From positions 1 through 41,912 of the forward strand of contig CAYRYU010000060.1 in assembly GCA_964428355.1 (NCBI GenBank): a stretch of 41,912 nucleotides of DNA, in the 5' to 3' direction. Under the pieces are notes generated by a model that saw nothing but the letters and a program-made list of their open reading frames with translations, searched no databases and was not told the origin of the DNA. Below, piece by piece: positions 7,334 to 14,487 of this stretch (its first letter is position 1; each line of letters starts with the position of its first letter). The stretch is from CAYRYU01 sp964428355 (GTDB lineage: Bacteria > Muiribacteriota > Ozemobacteria > Ozemobacterales > Ozemobacteraceae). Position numbers and translations under genes: made by a program.

Positions 7334-8833
7334 ATGGGACTGAGACACAGACATTCATTCGAAGCGGCCGTCGACCGCCTGAAGGCTGACGAGCGGTCGG
7401 GGTTGAGGTTACCCGTTGCGGGACGGGTGAACGTCGCCGTCGTCTTTCCGAGGGGTTACGCGCTCGGGATGAGCAACCTCGGCTTTCTGACCGTTCATCG
7501 GCTGGCCGGAACCACTCCCGGGATCGGGGTGGAGCGGTTCTTTTTCCCCCTGGTCGAGGGAAGGCCCTTTCCACCGCCCTGGTATTCCTTCGAAACCCGT
7601 CGGCCCCTTGGCGACTTCGATGTCTTGGCGTTCTCCCTTTCTTTCGAGGGGGATTTCGACCGCATTCCCCCGATCCTGAGAACCCTTGGAATACCGCTGG
7701 ATAGCGGGAAGAGAAGAAAGGGCCGGTATCCGGTCCTCGTTTCCGGCGGAGCCGGGGTGGCGGCGAATCCCCCTGCCATCTCGAGGATCTTCGATATCGT
7801 CGTTCCGGGTGAGGGGGAAACCACCGTCCCAACCATCCTGGAACGGTTCGTGAATGGAACGCGCGGTTTGGCGGACGTGGCCGGCCTGCCCGGAGTCTGG
7901 GTTCCAGCCCTTCGCGCGGAGGCAAATCCTGCGCCCTCTCCCCATCCGGTGGCTGAATCCCCGGCATGGTCGCACATCACGACTCCCCACGGAATCTTCG
8001 GTGGGGCCACCTTGCTGGAGATCATGCGTGGATGCCCCCGATCCTGCGCCTTCTGCCTGGCCAGGAAGATCTACTTCCCTCCCCGTGCCTTTCCCGCAGA
8101 GGGATTCACGCGGTGGTTGAGCGGACATCCGGATGTGAAGGAAATCGGCCTCGTCGCCCCGTCGCTCTTCGATCACCCCGGGATCGGGGAGATCCTGGAA
8201 ACCGCAGCGGAAAGGAAGATCCGGGTCCGGAACTCCTCGGTGAAATGGGAGAAGCTTTCCGAAAGGATTCTTTCCCTTCTCTTCGAGTGTGGTGTCAGGG
8301 GCCTGACGATCGCCCCGGAGACGGGGAGCGGTCATCTCCGTGATGGAATGGGGAAACCGTTGCAGGAGGAAGCCCTTTTTGCTATGATCGAAACGGTTCG
8401 GAGGCTCGGATTCGAGCAGCTGAAATTGTACTTCATGACCGGGCTTCCGGGAGAGGCGGATGCCGACCTGGATGCGACAGCGGAGCTCATCCGCCGCATT
8501 GCGGGGCTTTTCCCGGGTGACGGCCGAAAAATGACGGTCAGCCGGAGGTTGACGGTCAACGTTTCCGGTTTCGTTCCGAAGCGCGGGACCCCTTGGGGGG
8601 ACGCGCCCTTCGCCGGGGAGAGAGCTTTGAAGAAGGCTTTTTCCTCGCTCCGGGGAAAACTCGCCGGGGAACGGGAACGGGTCGACCTGAGGTTCGACAG
8701 CCCTCAGGCGATCGCCAGGCAGGCTCACCTGTCCAGGGTGGGCCCGGAGCTGGTCGAGGAATACGAAAAGGAGGAAGATCCATGCCGTCTGAGCGCAGTC
8801 CCAGCCGGGACCGACCCCGAAACGGACTTCTGA
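7334..8833 (+). CDS. Radical SAM protein with N-terminal cobalamin-binding-like domain
   Basis: 499 residues. The N-terminal half (about 30-200) looks like the Rossmann-type B12-binding domain often found in front of radical SAM cores, with VAVVFPRGYALGMSNLGFLTVHRL and PVLVSGGAGVAANP. The radical SAM core starts at IMRGCPRSCAFC with cysteines 234, 238 and 241 (CX3CX2C) for the 4Fe-4S cluster. It continues with GLTIAPETGSGHLRDGMGKP and LYFMTGLPGE, typical of the family. The substrate is unknown. The weak ribosome binding site (GGAAAG right before ATG 7334) fits a very short leader. The 3' end overlaps the next gene by 52 bases, so translation is probably coupled. The product could be a tRNA or lipid modifying enzyme; the sequence does not decide this. 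Confidence 0.85.
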   Translation: MGLRHRHSFEAAVDRLKADERSGLRLPVAGRVNVAVVFPRGYALGMSNLGFLTVHRLAGTTPGIGVERFFFPLVEGRPFPPPWYSFETRRPLGDFDVLAFSLSFEGDFDRIPPILRTLGIPLDSGKRRKGRYPVLVSGGAGVAANPPAISRIFDIVVPGEGETTVPTILERFVNGTRGLADVAGLPGVWVPALRAEANPAPSPHPVAESPAWSHITTPHGIFGGATLLEIMRGCPRSCAFCLARKIYFPPRAFPAEGFTRWLSGHPDVKEIGLVAPSLFDHPGIGEILETAAERKIRVRNSSVKWEKLSERILSLLFECGVRGLTIAPETGSGHLRDGMGKPLQEEALFAMIETVRRLGFEQLKLYFMTGLPGEADADLDATAELIRRIAGLFPGDGRKMTVSRRLTVNVSGFVPKRGTPWGDAPFAGERALKKAFSSLRGKLAGERERVDLRFDSPQAIARQAHLSRVGPELVEEYEKEEDPCRLSAVPAGTDPETDF

Positions 8834-9900
8834 TCGCCGGAACGGCCCTCCTCGTTCTCGGGCTGGCCATCCTCTGGAGCGGTTGCGGAGGGGGCGGAGG
8901 CGGTTCTTCGGAGGGAAAGAAGCTTCGAATCGGACTCATGATCACGCCCCGCGGGTTGAACGACCAGGGGTTCAACGATCTTGCGTTCCTTGGGATGAAG
9001 AACGCGGAGCAGAAATACGGGATCGAGACCGTGATCATCGAACCCGCCACGATGAAAGACCCTGAAGCCTCGCTCAGGTTCTTCACTGCCCAGCGGTTCG
9101 ACGGGATCATCGCCGTTGGCGTCGCCTTTCTGGACGCCATCCGGAAGATCGCCAAGGAGCGGCCCGATCTAAATTTTTTCGTGATCGACTCCTCGCTGAA
9201 GGAGAACAACATCCAGGGGGTCGCCTTCCGTGAGGACGAAGGGAGCTTCCTTTGCGGTTTCCTCGCGGCCAAGGTCTCGAAAACCGGCAAGATCGGTTTC
9301 ATTGGCGGCGTGAAGATCGATGTGATCGAGCGTTTCCTCAACGGCTTCAGGAACGGGGCGAACCTTGCGGACCCGAAAACCATCGTGGTGGAGCGGTTCA
9401 TCGGGGAGGATTTTTCCGGGTTCAACCGGCCGGACCAAGCCCATGAAATCGCCCGGGACCTCTACACCCAGGGTTGCGACGTGATCTATCATGCCGCCGG
9501 GGCTTCAGGGCTCGGGGTCATCTCCGCCGCGGTCCAGGCGAAGAAATTCGTGATCGGGGTCGACATGAACCAGGATTCCCTTGCTCCGGGCCTGGTTCTC
9601 ACCAGCATGCTCAAACGCGTCGACCTCGCCGTCGAGGACGTGGTCAAAGCCCTATACAACGGAAAGGGCCCCGCCGGGGTCAACACCAGCTACGGCATGT
9701 CCGATGGTGTGATCGATCTGACCGATTTCCAGTTCAGCCACCAGGTAGTTGGAGATACCCTCATAGCACGAATCGCCGAGATCAAGAGGGAAATCGTCGC
9801 AGGTCGGATCAGGACCTCCGACGTTCCCCCGAAAGGTGTGGTTGAAACCGCCTCGGAAGCATTCCCGGGAGGGGCGCCAGGCAGCGCTTCCGGAAACTGA
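8782..9900 (+). CDS. BMP family (PnrA/Med-like) substrate-binding lipoprotein
   Basis: 372 residues from ATG 8782, chosen because AAGGAGG at 8768-8774 is seven bases upstream. A basic N terminus and hydrophobic stretch (LLIAGTALLVLGLAILWSGC) end in a lipobox-like LWSGC followed by a Gly/Ser linker. The mature part begins LRIGLMITPRGLNDQGFNDLAFLGM, the hallmark of the Bmp/PnrA fold that binds nucleosides or related ligands, and includes AVGVAFLDAIRKIA and VIYHAAGASGLGVI. No ABC permease or ATPase lies nearby, so it works with distant components or as a sensor. It overlaps the end of the radical SAM gene, and murI follows after four bases. Confidence 0.9.
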   Translation: MPSERSPSRDRPRNGLLIAGTALLVLGLAILWSGCGGGGGGSSEGKKLRIGLMITPRGLNDQGFNDLAFLGMKNAEQKYGIETVIIEPATMKDPEASLRFFTAQRFDGIIAVGVAFLDAIRKIAKERPDLNFFVIDSSLKENNIQGVAFREDEGSFLCGFLAAKVSKTGKIGFIGGVKIDVIERFLNGFRNGANLADPKTIVVERFIGEDFSGFNRPDQAHEIARDLYTQGCDVIYHAAGASGLGVISAAVQAKKFVIGVDMNQDSLAPGLVLTSMLKRVDLAVEDVVKALYNGKGPAGVNTSYGMSDGVIDLTDFQFSHQVVGDTLIARIAEIKREIVAGRIRTSDVPPKGVVETASEAFPGGAPGSASGN

Positions 9901-9904
9901 AAAG

Positions 9905-10765
9905 ATGAATTTCCAGCCAATCGGGGTTTTCGACTCCGGAGTCGGTGGCCTCACCGTCGTCAAGGAACTCCGTTCCAGGCTTCCGGGCGAGAGCATCGTC
10001 TATTTCGGAGATACGGCCAGGGTCCCCTACGGGAACAAGTCGGTCCAGGTGATCCGGCGCTACGCCCTCGAGATCACGCGGTTCCTCGAGACGATGCAGG
10101 TCAAGATGATTGTCGTCGCATGCAATACGGCTTCGGCCCTTGCCCTGGATTTCATCCGGCGGCAGACCCGCCTTCCGATCGTCGGCGTCATCGATCCCGG
10201 TGTCCGTGGGGCGCTCAGGGAAAACGGAGTTGAGCGCATCGGCGTGATCGGAACGACAGCCACCATCCGGTCCGAGGCCTACCAGTCGAGATTGAAACAG
10301 CTGCGCGGGACCGTTCAGGTTTTTCCCCGGGCCTGCCCGCTCCTGGTTCCGATCGTCGAGGAGAACCTTCTGGACTCACCGATCACGCGGCTCACCCTTG
10401 AAATGTATCTGTCCGAGTTCCGCCACACGAAGATCGAGACGCTGATTCTTGCCTGCACGCATTATCCCCTCCTCAAACCCTCGATCGCGCAGTTTCTGGG
10501 CGATGGTGTCCGCCTTATCGACTCCGCCGAGGAGACTGCCCGAGAGGTGGAGGAGCTCCTCGATGCTCACAGGATCAAGAATCCGGCTGCAGCCCGGGGA
10601 ACCGACGAGTTTTTCGTTTCCGACAGTCCGGAGACCTTCGCCGCGGTGGGATCGGCCTTCCTCGGAAAATCATTGGGAAGGATCTCGATCGAACCGGTCT
10701 GGAACCGGGGGATCGACATTCCCACGGGGGAGCGCACCGTCCAGGCGGCCTCCGGATCGCGATGA
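9905..10765 (+). CDS. murI: Glutamate racemase
   Basis: Makes D-glutamate for MurD from L-glutamate. From ATG 9905 it is 286 residues, with the substrate motif GVFDSGVGGLTVV at residues 7-19, the first catalytic cysteine in VACNTASA (Cys73) and the second in LACTHYPLL (Cys184, His186). Positions and spacing are typical. Open frame continues upstream, but ATG 9905 gives the standard N terminus. It lies between two substrate-binding protein genes, an unusual neighbourhood, and overlaps the following start by four bases (ATGA). Confidence 0.95.
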   Translation: MNFQPIGVFDSGVGGLTVVKELRSRLPGESIVYFGDTARVPYGNKSVQVIRRYALEITRFLETMQVKMIVVACNTASALALDFIRRQTRLPIVGVIDPGVRGALRENGVERIGVIGTTATIRSEAYQSRLKQLRGTVQVFPRACPLLVPIVEENLLDSPITRLTLEMYLSEFRHTKIETLILACTHYPLLKPSIAQFLGDGVRLIDSAEETAREVEELLDAHRIKNPAAARGTDEFFVSDSPETFAAVGSAFLGKSLGRISIEPVWNRGIDIPTGERTVQAASGSR

Positions 10766-11985
10766 CCCGCCGGCCGATTCCGCGAAAAGGCCCGCCAGGG
10801 AACCGGATGGGGGGAATCATCGGCCTAGTTCCGCTCTTCCTGGTGATGGGGTTTTTCCCGCTCGGAGCGGGCGATTCCCCGAGCCTCCAGATCGGGGTCA
10901 TCGGGGCGCTGACCGGTCCCAAAGCGGTCTATGGTCTCTCCCACCTTCAGGGCGCACTGTTGGCGGCTGAGGAGATCAATGCGGGCGGAGGTTTCCGACT
11001 CCCTCGGGAGGGGTTCCCGAAAAGTCCACCTGCGGAAGCCGCAGGTGAGGGGGACCCCGCCACCGTCCGGATCGTCTCCGCCGACGACGGTGGGGATATG
11101 GGTGCGGTCGGTGTCATTGCCCGGGACCTCGTCTATCGTGACAAGGTCCGGGTCCTCATCGGAAGTACCGATTCGGGTTGTACCCACGTCCTGGCGATGG
11201 TGGCGGTCAAGATCCACATCCCCCACCTGACCTGCGTCGCCACGGACCCCTCGATCACGCGTGCCGGAAGCCCCTGGACGTTCAGGACCCTCGCGGATGA
11301 CTCTCTGCAGGCACGGGCCCTCGTCGGATGGCTTCCCGTTTCCACCGCTTCCCAGGGTGTCGTCCTGCTGGCGGGAAACTCGAGATACGGCCGGATGGGG
11401 GCCGGGGTTTTCGCGCGCCTCGCCAGGGAAAGAGGAATCCCCGTTTCCGGTCCGCATTTCTTTTCCGGAAACGGCGATTCGAACCGGGCGACGGTTTTCC
11501 GTGCGGTCGGGGAGAACCCGGCTGCAGTCATTCTCTGGATGCTTGCCCCTGAGGGTCTCGAAGCGGTGCGCCTCCTGCGGGCTTCAGGGTATCGGGGAAG
11601 AATCGCGGGCGGCGACGGCCTCGCGACCCCGGCCTTTTTCGGCAACAACCCGCAAGTAGAAGGCGTGGTCGTGACCAACCCCTATCCCGCCGGGGGGGAC
11701 GAGCCCGGAAACGCTGTTTTCCGTGATCGGTTTTCCCGCCGTTTCGGAACCCCTCCGGACTCTTTCGCTGCCCACGCCTACGATACCGTCCGGCTTGTGG
11801 CCAGTGCCGCCCAACGGGGCGGGACCGATCCCGAGGACCTGCGCAGGGCGATCGGCGAGGTCGGGGTTTTCCCGGGAGTCACCGGTCCGATTGGCCTGGA
11901 CTCCTCCGGAAACGATACCCGGCATGTCTCTCTTGCGGTCTGCCGGGCCGGCAACCTGGTGCCGATGTCGGGGAGGGAAGAGTGA
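10762..11985 (+). CDS. LivJ-type periplasmic substrate-binding protein
   Basis: 407 residues with an N-terminal signal-like segment (MGGIIGLVPLFLVMGFFPLGAG). The mature start SLQIGVIGALTGPKAVYGLSHLQGALLAAEEINAGGG is typical of type I periplasmic binding proteins of the branched-chain amino acid (HAAT/Peripla_BP_6) group. Other family-like segments are VLIGSTDSGCTHVLAMVAV, GVVLLAGNSRYGRMGAGVFARLA and HAYDTVRLVASA. No permease (LivH/LivM) or ATPase genes accompany it. It overlaps murI by four bases at its start and the fusion gene by four bases at its end, so all three are probably translated from one mRNA. The ligand is unknown; amino acids or urea-like compounds are typical. Confidence 0.85.
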   Translation: MTRRPIPRKGPPGNRMGGIIGLVPLFLVMGFFPLGAGDSPSLQIGVIGALTGPKAVYGLSHLQGALLAAEEINAGGGFRLPREGFPKSPPAEAAGEGDPATVRIVSADDGGDMGAVGVIARDLVYRDKVRVLIGSTDSGCTHVLAMVAVKIHIPHLTCVATDPSITRAGSPWTFRTLADDSLQARALVGWLPVSTASQGVVLLAGNSRYGRMGAGVFARLARERGIPVSGPHFFSGNGDSNRATVFRAVGENPAAVILWMLAPEGLEAVRLLRASGYRGRIAGGDGLATPAFFGNNPQVEGVVVTNPYPAGGDEPGNAVFRDRFSRRFGTPPDSFAAHAYDTVRLVASAAQRGGTDPEDLRRAIGEVGVFPGVTGPIGLDSSGNDTRHVSLAVCRAGNLVPMSGREE

Positions 11986-14474
11986 ATCGGGCCCCTTCCC
12001 GGCGTTTCTTTTCCATTCTCGGGGTGGCCTTCCTGCTTCTGGTGCTTGGCAGCCTTTTCTCCCAGCAGGACCTGGTCGCCCCCCAGATGACCTATGGAAA
12101 TTTCGACATTCCCATGGTCACATCATTCGTCAACCGGCTTCTCCCGGGCATTCCCGACCACGCGAGCGGAAAGGAATACCGGTTCGACCAGATTCACTGG
12201 CACCCGTTCATCGGGGTGATCCTTGTCATCTTTCCATTGATGCTTTTCTGGGGATTGTACAAGAATAGAGAGGAGGTCGGGATCGGGATCTCCAGGGTCT
12301 GGTCCCAATGGGCCGCGTTCGTGATAGCCCGCCTTGGAGTGATTCGGGCCTCCCAGATCTCGCCCGTCCGCCGTTCCTGTTTCGGGATCTTCCCCTTCCT
12401 CAACTGCCAGGCCTGCGAGATGGCATCCGGAGCGTGCCCGATCGGGATGTTCCAGAACCTTCTCTCGAAGTCGGTTCTTCCCCTGCACCTTCTCGGGTCG
12501 ATGATGCTTTTCGGAGTAGTTCTCGGCAAGAGCATCTGCGGGTGGTTGTGCCCGTTCGGATTCATCAGCGACCTCATGAGCCGAATCCGCTTCCGTGAGA
12601 CCCCCATTCCGCGGAGCCTCGGCTATATCAGGTTCTACGTTCTCGCGGCCGTCGTGGCCGGGCCGCTGCTCTATGCCGCCTCGGGAATGGGCGATCGGAA
12701 CTTCTTTTGCAGCACCTTCTGCGGATCGGGGAAGATCTACGGGCTGCTTCCATACTGGTTCACCGTGGGCGCGCCCTCCTTCCCGCCCGCGGGGGGGACT
12801 CTCCCCGAAGCGACAGGCGGGGTGCCGGTTCTCTGGATACAGGTCGCCTTGACTTTGCTCCTGCTCGTTGCTATGCTTTTCATCTCGGGACGGGTATTCT
12901 GCAGGGTCCTTTGTCCGCTTGGCGGCTTCTGGGGATTATTCAACGGCTACAGCCTGGTCGGAATCAGGCACCGAGATGGGAACTGCACGGGCTGCGGCCG
13001 TTGTGAGAGCGTTTGTCCCATGGGGGTCTCGAAGCATTTTTCGGGATTCCTCGACCGCACCTCCTGCATGACCTGTGGGCGCTGCGTCCCGGCCTGTTCC
13101 TCGGGAGCGAGGGAGTTTCGCTGGGGTCTGCCCGATCGAACGACAGTGGAGGGTCCGGAACCGATGTCCGAAAAGGTCACCTTCGATTACGGGAGTTTCT
13201 TCAACCGCATCCGGCGAGATTTTTATATCCTTGCCATGTCCCTCATCGCGAAGAATCCCCTCGACATGGCCAGATACGCATTCGACAACACCGCCTTCTA
13301 CCGCCGCCTTTTCGGCCGCCCCCCCGAGGAATTCGGTTCCCTGCCCCTTACGCGGAAAAAAGACCTCGGAACCGCCGACCCGTATGATGTCCTATCCCAG
13401 GAGTACGCGGGAAAAGTGGCATACTACGGTGAAACTACAGGTTCGACAGGATATCCCACCCCGTCCTTCCTGACCGAATCCGAGTTCCGGGGAGCCCGGG
13501 TCTTTTCCCGCATCACTCCCTACGTCGGAGCCCTCGAAGAGGTCCTTGCCGAAAACCGCGCCGTCGTCAACGGCCTGACCTTCGGCTTCACCATCGCCGG
13601 GATGAGCTTCGGGGATTTCCTGATGAGCCACGGTGGAGTGATCGCCAACATCGGTTCCCGTTCGACGATCGCGACTCCCCCCCGAACTGCCCGCGTCCTG
13701 ACACGGTTGCGTCCTTCGGTCCTGACCGGAACCCCCATCGATATCCTCTGTTGGCTCCGGATCTTGCGCGAGGATTTCCCCCAGGAGTATCCCAAGGTCC
13801 TGGAGTTCCTGAAGGTTGCGCTTTCCACCGCCGAACTATGCAGCGCTTCGAGAAGCAGAGCGATCCAGAAGGAGTTCAACCTCGTCCACATCGACATCTA
13901 CGCCTGCGTCGAGGGGTTCTTCTCCCTGCCGTGTCCTTGCGGGGAAAAGCACGTCCTGCCCGCCTACCATGCCGAGATCGTCGATCAGGATCTCAAACCC
14001 CTCGGTCCCGTGGGGGAAGGCCGGTTCGTTTACACCAACCTCGTGAAGAAAAGCTCCCCCCTCGTCAGGTATCTTCTCGACGATTTCGTGACGCTCTTTC
14101 CCAGCAGGTGTCCTTTCGGTTTCCGGAAAAGCGTCGAGCCCCACGGCCGATACGAGCTAACGGTCATGCACGAGGGAAGGCGCCTCGGAGTGAGGCATTT
14201 CGAGGAGGCGATCTTCCGTTACGGGCTTTTCGGCGACTATCGGGTGGTGATGGAGGACGACAGCATCTCCTTCAGGATCGAGGAATACGGAACCCACGAA
14301 CCGGTTTCCGCCATCCGTGACGGTCTTGGCGATATATTCCGGAAACGGGTCGAGGTGGAACTCGTCCCGTTCGGGACCATCACCAATTACAGGGAGGTCC
14401 GGCAGTCCAAGCCGATCCTGAAGGTCGAGGACAAGCGGTCCTCTTCGACCCAGAAGATTCCCGAGTATCTCTGA
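11982..14474 (+). CDS. Fusion of NapH-like membrane polyferredoxin with PaaK-like adenylate-forming enzyme
   Basis: 830 residues from GTG 11982. The N-terminal ~380 residues form a membrane iron-sulfur protein of the NapH/NosR-C type. Hydrophobic segments lie near 9-26, 74-93, 168-183, 214-233 and 283-302. Cysteine motifs are NCQAC (142, 145) with Cys152, SICGWLCPFG (186, 190), FFCSTFC (243, 247) and FCRVLCPLG (307, 311). Two CX2CX2CX3C clusters follow (335-345 and 362-372). From about residue 400 it turns into a phenylacetate-CoA ligase/CapK-like domain: ETTGSTGYPTP at 484-494 matches the P-loop, DIYACVEG at 638-645 replaces the usual YGxSE, and VRYLLDDFVTL at 695-705 matches the hinge region. 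The frame is unbroken across both parts. Function is unknown; electron transfer coupled to acyl activation is inference. Confidence 0.85.
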   Translation: MNRAPSRRFFSILGVAFLLLVLGSLFSQQDLVAPQMTYGNFDIPMVTSFVNRLLPGIPDHASGKEYRFDQIHWHPFIGVILVIFPLMLFWGLYKNREEVGIGISRVWSQWAAFVIARLGVIRASQISPVRRSCFGIFPFLNCQACEMASGACPIGMFQNLLSKSVLPLHLLGSMMLFGVVLGKSICGWLCPFGFISDLMSRIRFRETPIPRSLGYIRFYVLAAVVAGPLLYAASGMGDRNFFCSTFCGSGKIYGLLPYWFTVGAPSFPPAGGTLPEATGGVPVLWIQVALTLLLLVAMLFISGRVFCRVLCPLGGFWGLFNGYSLVGIRHRDGNCTGCGRCESVCPMGVSKHFSGFLDRTSCMTCGRCVPACSSGAREFRWGLPDRTTVEGPEPMSEKVTFDYGSFFNRIRRDFYILAMSLIAKNPLDMARYAFDNTAFYRRLFGRPPEEFGSLPLTRKKDLGTADPYDVLSQEYAGKVAYYGETTGSTGYPTPSFLTESEFRGARVFSRITPYVGALEEVLAENRAVVNGLTFGFTIAGMSFGDFLMSHGGVIANIGSRSTIATPPRTARVLTRLRPSVLTGTPIDILCWLRILREDFPQEYPKVLEFLKVALSTAELCSASRSRAIQKEFNLVHIDIYACVEGFFSLPCPCGEKHVLPAYHAEIVDQDLKPLGPVGEGRFVYTNLVKKSSPLVRYLLDDFVTLFPSRCPFGFRKSVEPHGRYELTVMHEGRRLGVRHFEEAIFRYGLFGDYRVVMEDDSISFRIEEYGTHEPVSAIRDGLGDIFRKRVEVELVPFGTITNYREVRQSKPILKVEDKRSSSTQKIPEYL

Positions 14475-14487
14475 ATCAGGAGGAACC

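Noticed and set aside
7409..8728. Long minus-strand frame opposite the radical SAM gene
   Set aside because: Shadow of a gene with clear Cys motifs; the product is Arg/Pro/Gly-rich without structure.
8782..11985. A complete ABC uptake system
   Set aside because: Two binding proteins are present, but no permease or ATPase genes are in the window.
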